A DNA stretch of 64,000 nt from Pleomorphomonas carboxyditropha (lineage in GTDB: Bacteria; Pseudomonadota; Alphaproteobacteria; Rhizobiales; Pleomorphomonadaceae): the NCBI RefSeq assembly GCF_002770725.1, contig NZ_NQVN01000018.1, positions 1 through 64,000 of the forward strand, given 5' to 3'. Under the pieces are notes generated by a model that was given only the letters and a program-made list of their open reading frames with translations, did not search any database and was not told where the DNA came from. A program made the translations under genes and the position numbers. Shown here one piece after another: positions 15,521 through 24,296 of the stretch. The stretch's first letter is position 1; each line of letters opens with the position of its first letter.

Positions 15521-16588
15521 ATGCCCCTTCATCGCTATTCGGTGCTCAAGGGCCGTCCGATCCACAACCGCCTCGGCACGACTTCCTCGCCGCACTATCA
15601 GGTGCAAGTCTCGACCGGCGACGAAACCTATCGTGTCGCCGTCAACGTCCGTTCCGACGACGGCTCCGAGGTCGAGTTCCTGGTCCGCTCGAAGTTCGAG
15701 CACCCCGTCACCGCCGGCCTCGCCGCGCTCGATGAAGGCTGCCACGGGCTGGAATCCTCGCCCGGCGGGCTGGCGCTCGACTTCATCCGCTCCAACGTCG
15801 CCCAGCCCTGGGAATTCGTCCCGCTGCCGATGAGCGCCTCCGGCCCCGACAACGACCTGAACGAAAAGATCGACAGCTACGTCCAGCGGGCCATGGCCGA
15901 CGAGCACGCCATGCTCTACGCCTATGGCGACGTCTGGGGCCCCGAGCCCAAGGCCGATCCCTATTTCGGCTTCAAGCCCGGCCAGGGCATCCACGACATC
16001 CATTTCAACCAGGGCAATCCCCCCGGCAAACACGATCAGGACAACGGGACCTTCCAGGACGGCGCCTTGCTGTTCGAGTTCCCGGCGGACGGCGGACCGA
16101 GCCTCTGGGTCGGCGTTTTCCTCAAGTTCAAGAGCCAGGCGTGGCACTCGAGCGACGATGCGGGGGCGCCGATCATCGCCGCCGATCCCGCCGCGCCCGG
16201 CCGGCCGCACGCGCCGATCGAGCGCGACGTCATTCCGGCGCTGACCGTCCCCGACGGCCTCGTCAGGATCATCGGCGCGCTGGTCAACGACGTCCATTCG
16301 CCCGAACGGGAGACGGTCACCTTGCTCAACACCTCCGACAACGACGTCGATCTCACGGGCTGGGCCATTGTCGACAGGCTCAAGCATCGGCAGTTGCTCG
16401 AGGGCGGCATAGCGGCCGGCGAGACACGCAAGATCGCGCTCGACGGCGGCGCTGCCGATGCCGTCCGGCTGTCGAACAAGGGCGGGCTCATCACGCTCGT
16501 CAATCAGGACGGCGTCAAGGTCCATGGCGTCTCCTACACCGCCGACGAGGCCCGCCAGCCCGGACGAACCATCCCGTTCCAGCGTTGA
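15521..16588 (+). CDS. DUF2278 (YukJ-like) protein with lamin-tail-like C-terminus
   Basis: A 355-residue protein. Residues 1-225 match DUF2278: YSVLKGRPIHNRLGT at the start, then GIHDIHFNQGN and DGALLFEF followed by WVGVFLKFKSQAWHSSDD. Residues 246-355 form a strand-rich domain, VTLLNTSDNDVDLTGWAI, that looks like a lamin-tail domain. It is 13 bases downstream of the PLD-like gene and clearly in the same operon. The biochemical role of DUF2278 is not known; the conserved HDIHxNQGN motif suggests a ligand or metal site. Confidence 0.82.
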   Translation: MPLHRYSVLKGRPIHNRLGTTSSPHYQVQVSTGDETYRVAVNVRSDDGSEVEFLVRSKFEHPVTAGLAALDEGCHGLESSPGGLALDFIRSNVAQPWEFVPLPMSASGPDNDLNEKIDSYVQRAMADEHAMLYAYGDVWGPEPKADPYFGFKPGQGIHDIHFNQGNPPGKHDQDNGTFQDGALLFEFPADGGPSLWVGVFLKFKSQAWHSSDDAGAPIIAADPAAPGRPHAPIERDVIPALTVPDGLVRIIGALVNDVHSPERETVTLLNTSDNDVDLTGWAIVDRLKHRQLLEGGIAAGETRKIALDGGAADAVRLSNKGGLITLVNQDGVKVHGVSYTADEARQPGRTIPFQR

Positions 16589-16608
16589 CCGGCAGCCGCT
16601 GGGCCGCC

Positions 16609-17514
16609 TCACGCCCGCCTGACGATCGCGCCGATGGCGTTGATGACGAGCCGCGCCGCGGTCAGCGCCGTGAGGCCGCCGGCGTCGGCTTCCGGGTACA
16701 GCTCCACCAAATCGAAGCCGGCGATCGTCGCCCGCCGGCCGGCGCCGGCGATCAGGTCGATGGCCTCTGTGTAGCTGAGCCCGCCGGGCGTCGGCGCCGC
16801 CACGCCGGGCATCACGCCGGGGTCGAGGCCGTCGCAGTCGAGCGTGATCACCAGCCGCGCGCCCTCGGGAATGTGCCGGAGCGCCGCCTCCACCCCCTGC
16901 GCGTGCACCTCGCGCGCCGTCACCAGATGGCTGCCGTAGCGCCGCGCCGCCGCGATCTCCTCGGCCCGCGCGCTGCCGACGCCGCGCATGCCGACCTGCA
17001 CGATACCCGCCACATGCGCCATCTCGCTCGCCCGGCGCATCGGGCTCGAATAGCCGTGGCGCTCGCCATGCAGCTCGTCGCGCCAGTCGATATGGGCGTC
17101 GATCTGCAACACCCACACCGGCCCGTGCCCGGCAAAGCCGGCGAGGAAGGGGATCACCACCGAATCGTCGCCACCCAGCAGGATCGGTGCTGCCCCGGCC
17201 CCCAGCACCTCGGCCGTCCTGGCCGCGATGCGCGCCCGGTTGCCGGCGCCGTCGCCGGCGGCGGTCTCGACATCGCCGATATCGACGCAGCAAACCGGCC
17301 CGTCGCCGAACAGCGGCCCGCCGAGGTCGAAATCCCAGTGCCCGATCAGCGGCGCGTCCACTTGGCTCGCCGCGCGGATGGCCGCAGCAGCCGCGGCCGA
17401 GAGGCTGTCGCGGCCGGGATAGGCGCTGCCGTGGCCGGCCCCGAAGATTACCGCGCGCGGGCGCCCCTCGGCGAGATGGTCCGGCAGGCCGAGAAAGGAA
17501 ATCGCCTGGCTCAT
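16609..17514 (-). CDS. Agmatinase/arginase-family ureohydrolase
   Basis: A 301-residue protein. The binuclear manganese site motifs are LGGDDSVV (residues 113-120), DAHIDW (139-144) and TLDCDGLDP (224-232). The first motif has Asp where most family members have His (GGDHS), so one metal ligand is changed. Its ATG overlaps the TGA of the DUF1089 gene as ATGA, showing translational coupling. The family cleaves guanidino groups to release urea; the exact substrate of this variant is uncertain. It is convergent with the DUF2278 gene, 20 bases away. Confidence 0.85.
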   Translation of the reverse strand: MSQAISFLGLPDHLAEGRPRAVIFGAGHGSAYPGRDSLSAAAAAAIRAASQVDAPLIGHWDFDLGGPLFGDGPVCCVDIGDVETAAGDGAGNRARIAARTAEVLGAGAAPILLGGDDSVVIPFLAGFAGHGPVWVLQIDAHIDWRDELHGERHGYSSPMRRASEMAHVAGIVQVGMRGVGSARAEEIAAARRYGSHLVTAREVHAQGVEAALRHIPEGARLVITLDCDGLDPGVMPGVAAPTPGGLSYTEAIDLIAGAGRRATIAGFDLVELYPEADAGGLTALTAARLVINAIGAIVRRA

Positions 17515-18086
17515 TTGCCGCTGGTCCTCACCCGCCGGAACACGCCGGGATAATCCAGCACCAGGCCGGCCGCGTCCACCTCCAGCTCGGCGGTGAAGCC
17601 GGTGGCAAGGCCCTCGTAGCGGTAGCGGCTGTCCGGCGTCAGATGCGTGTAGCGCTGCTCGACGCGCCGCGGCAGGAAGTCGCCGGCCATCTGGCCGGGC
17701 AGCGGCACATAGGCGACGGCGATATCCGAGATCTCCTCCGCCTTCAGCTTCAGCCGCCTGATCGGCAGGGTGTTGGTGGCCGGCGTCATCCGGATGTCGA
17801 CGTCGAGGCAGCCGTTGAGCTCCGGCAGGGCGCGGTCGCCGATCAGGTCGCGCCAGTGGCCCTCGCCATCGGCCGCGACATAGAGCGACGGTCCGCCGAC
17901 ATGGTCGACGCGCACCTCGCGCGTCCGGAAGGCGGCATCGGTGCGCACCCGGTAATGGCCGCCGTGCAGCCCGTCCTGCGTCGTCACCACCACGCCCTCC
18001 AGCGTCAGCCCGTCGTTGTCCTCGAGGCAGACGCAATGCTCGAGCCCCTTGCCCTCCCAGTCGCACCAGCGCACGACGTTTTTCAT
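17511..18086 (-). CDS. Putative glycolipid-binding protein (DUF1089)
   Basis: A 191-residue beta-rich protein beginning VRWCDWEGKGLEHC, the typical start of the DUF1089 family. Internal motifs HYRVRTDAAFRTREV and LNGCLDVDIRMTPATNTLPI are also characteristic. It is annotated as glycolipid-binding by family name only; the real ligand is not established. It heads an operon with the agmatinase-like gene, overlapping it by four bases. The pairing with a ureohydrolase is not something the family name predicts. Confidence 0.8.
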   Translation of the reverse strand: MKNVVRWCDWEGKGLEHCVCLEDNDGLTLEGVVVTTQDGLHGGHYRVRTDAAFRTREVRVDHVGGPSLYVAADGEGHWRDLIGDRALPELNGCLDVDIRMTPATNTLPIRRLKLKAEEISDIAVAYVPLPGQMAGDFLPRRVEQRYTHLTPDSRYRYEGLATGFTAELEVDAAGLVLDYPGVFRRVRTSGK

Positions 18087-18169
18087 CGATACCTCCCTTG
18101 GCGACCAACAGGAAGAAACCCTACGGAAAGGCGCGAGGGCCGTAAAGGCTCCAAGCGGACCGCCTCGCC

Positions 18170-18610
18170 GGCGCCCTATATCCGCCCCTCGCCCTTTCCG
18201 GCCCGAGGTCCTGCGCCTGCGCGCAGGATGACAGAATTATATATAGGAAACAGATACATAACTTATATGGAGGGTGTCATACCCTATTTATAGCTGGAGG
18301 ATGTCATACCCTATTTATAGATTGTCATCCTGCGCGCAGGCGCAGGACCTCGGGCAGAATAGAGCACCCAGCCGATATAGGTCTCCGAGGAGGGAAGGCG
18401 CCCTATATCCACCCCTCGCCCTTCTCGTCCCGATATCCTGCGTTCCACGTAGGACGCTAACGCCATATACTTGTTTCCTATATATAATCCTGTCATCCCC
18501 GCGAAGGCGGGGACCTCGGGCAGAATAAAGCACCCAGCCGATATCGGCCTCCGGAAACGGAAGGCCCCCATATACTCTCATCGCCCTTTTCGGCGTGAGG
18601 AGAACAGCGC
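18170..18610. repeat. Cluster of five covarying hairpin arms with a 27-bp tandem duplication
   Basis: Arms in order: reverse (TCCTGCGC stem, 18170-18262), forward (TCCTGCGC, 18320-18387), decayed reverse (18395-18462), forward (TCCCCGC, 18474-18550), reverse fragment (18566-18600). Between the first two, TGGAGGGTGTCATACCC plus TATTTATAG is duplicated with a 27-base period at 18268-18320. The cluster fills the whole space between the divergent DUF1089 and DadA-like genes, so their promoters must lie in or beside it. Confidence 0.88.
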
Positions 18611-18659
18611 TATATATTTGTTTTATCTGCAACGACGCCCGCCCCTGGGAGGACCCCGC

Positions 18660-19889
18660 ATGCCGGATCGCCACGCCGCCACGCGCACCGACGACCTCAG
18701 GACGGGAACACCCCTCTGGACCCGGACGCCGCATTCCACCGTCGCGGCCGAGCGGACGCTGCCCCGCGAGCGCTTCGACGTGATCGTCGTCGGCGCCGGC
18801 ATCAGCGGCGCGCTGGTCGCCGAGGCGCTGACCCGGGCCGGCAAGTCGGTGCTGATCGTCGATCGCCGCCCGCCGGTGCGCGGCTCCACCCCCGCCTCCA
18901 CCGCCATGATCCTGCACGAGATCGACGTGCCGCTGACCCGGCTCGGCCGCCAGATCGGCGAGGCGCGCGCCAACGCGGCCTGGCGACGCTCCGCCCGCTC
19001 CGTCGGCGCCCTGATCGACCTCGCCCGCCGCCTGAAGATCGACTGCGACATTGAGCGCAAGCCGGCGCTCTATCTGGCCGGCGACGAAATGGGCGCCCGG
19101 GCTCTGAAGCGCGAGGCGGAGGCGCGCACGGCGATCGGCCTCGATGCCGACTACCTCGCCCATCAGGCGCTCAGGGACCGCTTCGGCCTCGACCGGCCGG
19201 CCGCCATCCTCTCCTCCACCTCCGCCTCGGCCAATCCGGCGCAACTGGCCGCCGGCCTCCTGAAAGCGGCGCTCGCCCGCAAGGCGCGGCTCGTCTCGCC
19301 GGTGGAGATCTCCGACATGGCCGAACTGCCGGGCGGGGTGGCGCTCGCCACGCGCAGCGGCGCCGTGCTGGCCGCCGAACACGTGGTGTTCTCGACCGGC
19401 TACGAGCATCTGCCTCAGATGGACACCGCCGCCCATCGCGTCGTCTCCACCTGGGCGCTGGCGTCGCGGCCGCTCAAGCGCCTGCCCGGCTGGCTGAAGG
19501 AGACGATCGTCTGGGAAGCCTCCGATCCCTACCTCTATTTCCGCACCGACGCGGCGGGGCGGGTCATCGTCGGCGGCGAGGACGAGGAATCGTCGGAGAG
19601 CAACAGCGATCCGGACAAGATCGCCAGGAAGGCCAGGGCGATCGCCGGCAAGTTCGCGGCGCTGACCGGCATCGAGCTCGGCCGGCCGGCCTACGCCTGG
19701 GGCGCGCCGTTCGGCGTCACCCGCGACGGCCTGCCGATCATCGACCGCGTGCCGGGCCACGAGCGGATTTTCGCCATCATGGGCTTCGGCGGCAACGGCA
19801 TCACCTATTCGATGATCGCCGCCGAAATCGTCGCGGCGGCCATCGCCGGCCGAGCGGATCCGGACGCCAACCTGTTCCGCTACCGCTGA
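18660..19889 (+). CDS. FAD-dependent oxidoreductase, DadA/DAO type
   Basis: A 409-residue flavoprotein. The dinucleotide-binding motif VVGAGISG occurs at residues 43-50, later than usual because of a 40-residue N-terminal extension with TPLWTRTPHST, a feature of the glycine/D-amino-acid oxidase-like group. The C-terminal PAYAWGAPFGVTRDGLPIID and MGFGGNGIT form the rest of the FAD site. The ATG at 18660 has GGGAGG upstream. It oxidises an amine or hydroxy substrate not identifiable here. No neighbour suggests the pathway. Confidence 0.85.
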   Translation: MPDRHAATRTDDLRTGTPLWTRTPHSTVAAERTLPRERFDVIVVGAGISGALVAEALTRAGKSVLIVDRRPPVRGSTPASTAMILHEIDVPLTRLGRQIGEARANAAWRRSARSVGALIDLARRLKIDCDIERKPALYLAGDEMGARALKREAEARTAIGLDADYLAHQALRDRFGLDRPAAILSSTSASANPAQLAAGLLKAALARKARLVSPVEISDMAELPGGVALATRSGAVLAAEHVVFSTGYEHLPQMDTAAHRVVSTWALASRPLKRLPGWLKETIVWEASDPYLYFRTDAAGRVIVGGEDEESSESNSDPDKIARKARAIAGKFAALTGIELGRPAYAWGAPFGVTRDGLPIIDRVPGHERIFAIMGFGGNGITYSMIAAEIVAAAIAGRADPDANLFRYR

Positions 19890-19894
19890 GGGGG

Positions 19895-20062
19895 AAGGCG
19901 CCCTATATCCCCCTCCCACCCCTTCCTGCCCGAGGTCCCCGCCTGCGCGGGGATGACACCTGATGGATAGGTTATGCACCTGTTTCCTATATATAATTCT
20001 GTCATCCCCGCGCAGGCGGGGACCTCGGGCAGAAAGAGGTGAGCGGCCGATATCAGGCTCTC
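19895..20062. repeat. Covarying hairpin repeat, paired arms (well preserved)
   Basis: Reverse arm 19897-19978 and forward arm 19981-20062, both with stem TCCCCGC/GCGGGGA and loop GCAG. AT box, CTGTCAT, CCTCGGGCAG and GGCCGATATCAGGC tail are all present. It follows the DadA-like gene directly and is a good reference copy of the whole unit. Confidence 0.92.
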
Positions 20063-20228
20063 GATACTGAGCGGCCGAAAGCTATCGCCAGCATCTAGAA
20101 CCGCCGAATCTCTTGAATATATGAACGATATCAATCATCTATCATAGTTCATTGCTTTGCCGGCAAATCATCTCGTATTGTAATCGTCGATCATCATCGG
20201 GAGGGAGAGGCGAAGGAGGCACCGCGGA

Positions 20229-21899
20229 ATGGCTTTTGCGATCTCGCTCGTCGACCTTGCCGGCTATATCGCCCTGCTGCTCTGGGGCACGCACATGGTG
20301 CAGACGGGGGTGCAGCGCGCCTTCGGCGCCGGCCTGCGCGCCGTGCTCGGCAAGGCGCTGCAGGATCGCGGCCGCGCCTTCCTCGCCGGCCTCGGCGTCA
20401 CCGCCGTGTTGCAAAGCAGCACGGCCACCGGGCTGATGATGTCCGGCTTCGTCGCCGACGGCCTGGTCGCGCTGATCCCGGCGCTGGCCGTCATGCTCGG
20501 CGCCAACGTCGGCACCACCTTGATCGTCCAGGTGCTGTCGTTCGACGTCAGCGCCGTGGCGCCCGGCCTCATCCTTCTGGGCGTCATAATGTTCCGCCGC
20601 AACTCGTCGACGCGCGTCCACGATCTCGGGCGAGTGTTCATCGGCCTCGGCCTGATGCTCTTGGCGCTGCACCAGCTCCTGCACCTCCTCGAAAGCTTCG
20701 AGGACGCCCCCGGCTTCCGGCTGCTGCTCGGCAGCGTGTCGACCGTGCCCTTCGCCAACGTGCTGATCGGTGCCGTCGCCGCCTGGGCGACCCATTCCTC
20801 CGTCGCCGTGGTGCTGCTCACCATGTCGCTCGCCGCCAACGGCGCGGTGCCGCCGGCCGCCGCCTTCGCCCTGGTGCTCGGCGCCAACCTCGGCTCGGCG
20901 GTGACGCCGGTCGTCGAGGGGCCGGGCGGCGGCGATCCGGCGCATCGCCGGCTGTCGATCGGCAACCTCGTCACCCGCCTCGCCGGCGTCGCCGCCGCGC
21001 TGGCCCTCCTGGAGCCGGCCGAGGGCCTGATGGCCGCCGTCGAGCCGGACGCCACCCGCGCCGTCGCCAACTTCCACACCCTGTTCAACCTGGTGGTCGC
21101 CGCGGTCTTCCTGCCGCTGCTGTCGCCCTACGCCCGCCTGCTCGAACGCCTGTTGCCCGACCGGGCCGACCCCGCCGACCCCACGCGGCCGCGCTACCTC
21201 GACCCGGCGGCCCGCGAGGTGCCGATCGTGGCGCTCGGCGCCGCGGCGCGCGAGGCCCTGCGCCTCGCCGACGTGCTGGCCGGCATGCTCGACGGCGCCC
21301 GCGAGGCCTTGCGGAGCGGCGACCGCCGCCTGATGGCCGAGACGCGGGGGCGCGACGACATCCTCGACAGCCTCAACACCGCCATCAAGGCCTACCTGAC
21401 GCGGCTCGACCCGGACGACCTCTCCGGTGACGACGAGCGGCGCCTCAACGAGATCCTGCAATTCACCATGAACCTCGAGCAGGCCGGCGACGTCGTCGAC
21501 CTCAACCTGTTGCCGCACGCCGCCAAGCGGCTGGAGCGCGGCCTGGTGTTCGAGGACAGGGACCGCGCCGAGCTGATCGCCCTGATCGACCGCCTGTCGG
21601 CCAACGTGCGCACCGCCGCCTCGCTGTTCATGACCGAGGACGTCCGCGCCGCCCGCCTGCTGGCCGAGGAAAAGGTCGCCCTGCGCGAGGCGGAAACCCG
21701 CGCCACCGCCGTCCACTTCGACCGCCTGCGCAGCGGCCGGCCCGACGTGGCGCAGGCCAGCGCCCTGCATCTCGACCTGTTGCGCGACCTGAAGCTCGTC
21801 AACAGCTACATCGTCGCCGCCGCCGCCTACCCGGTCCTCCAGCGCACCGGCGAACTGCTGCCAAGCCGCCTCGCCGACGACGCCCATCACGGCGAATGA
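20229..21899 (+). CDS. Na/Pi cotransporter family protein with PhoU-like tail
   Basis: A 556-residue membrane protein. The NptA-type repeat motifs QSSTATGLM (from residue 62) and HSSVAVVLL (near 192) each lie in a repeated membrane unit, giving eight to nine helices up to about residue 315. The remaining residues form a helical cytoplasmic domain like PhoU (LNEILQFTMNLEQAGDVVDL). GGAGG lies upstream of the ATG. The family imports phosphate with sodium or exports it; the PhoU-like tail suggests control by phosphate status. Confidence 0.9.
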   Translation: MAFAISLVDLAGYIALLLWGTHMVQTGVQRAFGAGLRAVLGKALQDRGRAFLAGLGVTAVLQSSTATGLMMSGFVADGLVALIPALAVMLGANVGTTLIVQVLSFDVSAVAPGLILLGVIMFRRNSSTRVHDLGRVFIGLGLMLLALHQLLHLLESFEDAPGFRLLLGSVSTVPFANVLIGAVAAWATHSSVAVVLLTMSLAANGAVPPAAAFALVLGANLGSAVTPVVEGPGGGDPAHRRLSIGNLVTRLAGVAAALALLEPAEGLMAAVEPDATRAVANFHTLFNLVVAAVFLPLLSPYARLLERLLPDRADPADPTRPRYLDPAAREVPIVALGAAAREALRLADVLAGMLDGAREALRSGDRRLMAETRGRDDILDSLNTAIKAYLTRLDPDDLSGDDERRLNEILQFTMNLEQAGDVVDLNLLPHAAKRLERGLVFEDRDRAELIALIDRLSANVRTAASLFMTEDVRAARLLAEEKVALREAETRATAVHFDRLRSGRPDVAQASALHLDLLRDLKLVNSYIVAAAAYPVLQRTGELLPSRLADDAHHGE

Positions 21900-22087
21900 G
21901 ACACCAAGCCCGCCGCGCTCGGTTCACTCCTCTCCTCCCACAAGGGGGAGTTGGAGAGAGGGGTGCGATGCCGGAGCTATGTACCCCCGGGAAATTCCCC
22001 GGCACGCTGTTTCTCAAGCTGGCCTGGGAATTTGCCCGGGTACGCGAACGTTCCTGTCACGCCGTCGTCGCCGAGCGCATCGTCTTC

Positions 22088-22420
22088 CATGGATTGTCAT
22101 CCTCGCGCAGGCGAGGACCTCGGGACGAGAAGGTGATGAGGGGGGTGTCAGCGCCCGACCCGAAACTCGCTGGCATCAGGCAGATAGCGAGAGGCACGAG
22201 AACCGGAGCGGAGCGAACTTGAGGATCAGCCTCTCAGGCTCCTTGCGTTGCTGGAGCGCTATATTGGCATTGAGCTTTGTTCTGCCTGAGGTCCTCGCCT
22301 GCGCGAGGATGACAGAATTATATATAGGAAACAAATACATAACCTATTCATAGATTGTCATCCTGCGCGAAGGCGCAGGACCTCGGGCCGGAAAGGGCAC
22401 CCGGCCGATATCGCGCGCCA
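22088..22420. repeat. Three covarying hairpin arms within a larger repeat
   Basis: Forward arm at 22091-22135 (TCCTCGC stem), reverse arm at 22260-22345 (TCCTCGC), forward arm at 22350-22418 (TCCTGCGC). CCTTGCGTTGCTGGAGCGCT before the reverse arm also precedes the reverse arm at 10062-10082. GACCCGAAACTCGCTG at 22157 recurs at the very end of the window. Confidence 0.85.
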
Positions 22421-22496
22421 CTATCCCCCATGCCTCGGTATTGCCCGAATGCCGGGAAACAACAGGCGCCCCACCATGGACCAACGAGGCTCTGCC

Positions 22497-23075
22497 ATGA
22501 CGAACGACAGCGAAACCCGGATTTCCCCCAACAAGGCCGGCCGGAGGGCCATCTACGCCGCCGCCTCGCTGGCGCTGGCCGCCTTCTGGCTGGCCGCGCC
22601 GGCCGAGGCCAAGGTGCCGTCCTTCAGCGCCGCCTGTCCGGGACGCGTCGATGTCCGGGCCGACAACGGCGGACGGGTGTTCATCAACGGCCAGCCGGCC
22701 AGGCTGAAGAGCTTCAACGACCGCTCCTACGAGGCCCGGGCCGGCAACGTCACCGTTTCCGTCGCCGTCGGCCCCGGCGGCCGGCTCACCGTGTCCTCCG
22801 CCGCGAGGGGCCCCGGCAACGGCATCTGCCAGGTGAAGGACATCCGCGCCGACGCGCCGCGCCGCCCCGGCAACACGCCCCCGGGCCAGTTGGCCGCCGT
22901 CTGCCGCGACCAGGCGGCGCAGCGCTTCCGCCTGCGGCCGTCGGACATCACCACCGACAACATCGTCCGCCGGGGCGCCGGCTACTCGGTGGAAGGCAAG
23001 TTCCGCGATCGCGGCCGCACCGCCTTCTTCCGCTGCTCGTTCGACGGCAACGGCCGGTTCGTCTCGGTGAGGTGA
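22497..23075 (+). CDS. Secreted protein of unknown function
   Basis: A 192-residue product. After a basic start it has a hydrophobic stretch IYAAASLALAAFWLAAPAEA, a signal peptide with an AEA cleavage site near residue 38. The mature part has Cys residues in FSAACPGRVD, GICQVKD, AVCRDQ and FRCSFDG, which may form two disulfides, and a strand-rich second half ending GNGRFVSVR. The ATG at 22497 has CGAGG eight to nine bases upstream; another ATG 21 bases earlier lacks one. Family not recognised. Confidence 0.6.
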   Translation: MTNDSETRISPNKAGRRAIYAAASLALAAFWLAAPAEAKVPSFSAACPGRVDVRADNGGRVFINGQPARLKSFNDRSYEARAGNVTVSVAVGPGGRLTVSSAARGPGNGICQVKDIRADAPRRPGNTPPGQLAAVCRDQAAQRFRLRPSDITTDNIVRRGAGYSVEGKFRDRGRTAFFRCSFDGNGRFVSVR

Positions 23076-23111
23076 GGCGGCAGCCCGCCCGGCATATGAC
23101 ACGCACGGCGG

Positions 23112-23275
23112 GGCGGAGCCCGATATCCGCCCCGCGCCCCTTCCGGCCCGAGGTCCTCGCGCCTCTCGCGCAGGATGACACCCTATCCATATGTTTCTTC
23201 TATATAAATCTGTCATCCTACGCGAAGGCGTAGGACCTCGGGCAGGATGAAGCACCCGGCCGATATAGCGCTCCA
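23112..23275. repeat. Covarying hairpin repeat, paired arms
   Basis: The reverse arm has an irregular stem (TCCTCGCGCC/TCTCGCGCAGGA) and the forward arm the stem TCCTACGC/GCGTAGGA. It lies between two same-strand genes. Confidence 0.85.
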
Positions 23276-23419
23276 AAAACGAACCCGCCGCCGACATTGC
23301 CCTCCCGCATCCCGTCCCACCGGGAACATTTGCCAAATACGATTGTTACCCTCCGGTCGGCGTCGCGACGAACGGCCTGGAAGGGCGCGCGGCCCGATTG
23401 CGAAACAAAGGAGGCCGCC

Positions 23420-23854
23420 ATGCAAGTGAGCGAAGCGATGACGCGCGATGTGCGCGTCGCCAATGTCGAACAAACCATCGAACAGGCCGCCCAGCTGATG
23501 GCCGGGCTCGACGCCGGCGCGCTGCCGGTGAGCGACGACAGCCGCCTCGTCGGCATGATCACCGACCGGGATATCGCGATCCGCGCCGTGGCCCGCGGCA
23601 AGGGCCCCGAAACGCGGGTGCGCGACGTCATGACCGACGACGTCAAATATTGCTTCGTGGACCAGGAGATCGAGGAGGTGACCCGCAACATGGGCGACGT
23701 CCAGGTGCGGCGCCTGCCGGTCGTCGACCGCGACAAGCAACTGGTCGGCATTCTCTCGCTCGGCGACGTCGCGGTGACCACCGGCGACGGCGTGGCGGGC
23801 GAAGCGCTGATGGGCATCTCCCGCCCGGGCGGAGCGCACAGCCAGACCGGATAA
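23420..23854 (+). CDS. CBS-domain protein
   Basis: A 144-residue soluble protein made almost entirely of a CBS pair: residues 6-60 (VSEAMTRDVRVANVEQTIEQ ... LVGMITDRDIAIRAV) and 67-122 (VRDVMTDDVKYCFVDQEIEE ... LVGILSLGDVAV). AAAGGAGG lies upstream of the ATG, decisive for the start. Stand-alone CBS proteins sense adenosyl ligands such as AMP, ATP or SAM and regulate partner proteins. No partner is adjacent. Confidence 0.9.
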   Translation: MQVSEAMTRDVRVANVEQTIEQAAQLMAGLDAGALPVSDDSRLVGMITDRDIAIRAVARGKGPETRVRDVMTDDVKYCFVDQEIEEVTRNMGDVQVRRLPVVDRDKQLVGILSLGDVAVTTGDGVAGEALMGISRPGGAHSQTG

Positions 23855-23993
23855 CCGGACCGCCATAGCCGTCCGCCGATGCCCCCGGCCGTCCATTGTC
23901 GAGGCCGGCAAGTCGGCACGGACAGGGCCGGCCATTGGGACGGAGGCCGATGGCATATCTCCCTCCGCCGCCGCAAGGCCGGCCCACGCTTGC

Positions 23994-24110
23994 GGGGGGG
24001 GGGGTGGAGGGTGAGGGTGCCCTATATTTGCCCCTGCACCCCTTCCGGCCCGAGGTCCTACGCCTACGCGTAGGATGACAATTTATATTTAGGAAACATA
24101 CGGATAGGTC
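23994..24110 (-). repeat. Covarying hairpin repeat, single reverse arm after a G11 tract
   Basis: A run of eleven G residues at 23994-24004 is followed by a reverse arm with stem TCCTACGC/GCGTAGGA and the box TATATTTAGGAAACA. The G tract is in non-coding DNA. Confidence 0.8.
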
Positions 24111-24189
24111 GTCACGTACCCGGGGCAAGTTCCCGGGCCAGCGTGAGAAACGCCTCCTGGAAAGCGGCGGCAACGTTCGTCAAGCAATT

Positions 24190-24250
24190 GAAATGACCTA
24201 ATCTCGCCCATGCGAGACCAAAAATATTACGCCAGCGTACCCGGGAATTT
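24190..24250 (-). repeat. Second dispersed repeat (reverse copy of 10186-10242)
   Basis: Read on the minus strand: AAATTCCCGGG, GGCGTAATATTTTTGG, TCTCGCATG and CGAGATTA in the same order and spacing as at 10186-10242. It is bordered by CCGGGGCAA/TTCCCGGG-type sequences also seen near 21990-22040. Confidence 0.6.
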
Positions 24251-24296
24251 GCCCCGGGGGCGCCAGTGGGCCGACTACCAGTGTGCCAACCTATCC

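Noticed and set aside
18471-18600. Peptides such as VIPAKAGTSG, SSCAQAQDLG and CHPREGGDLG found in many small frames
   Set aside because: They are translations of the hairpin repeat in different frames and orientations, not conserved proteins. They could mislead automatic annotation.
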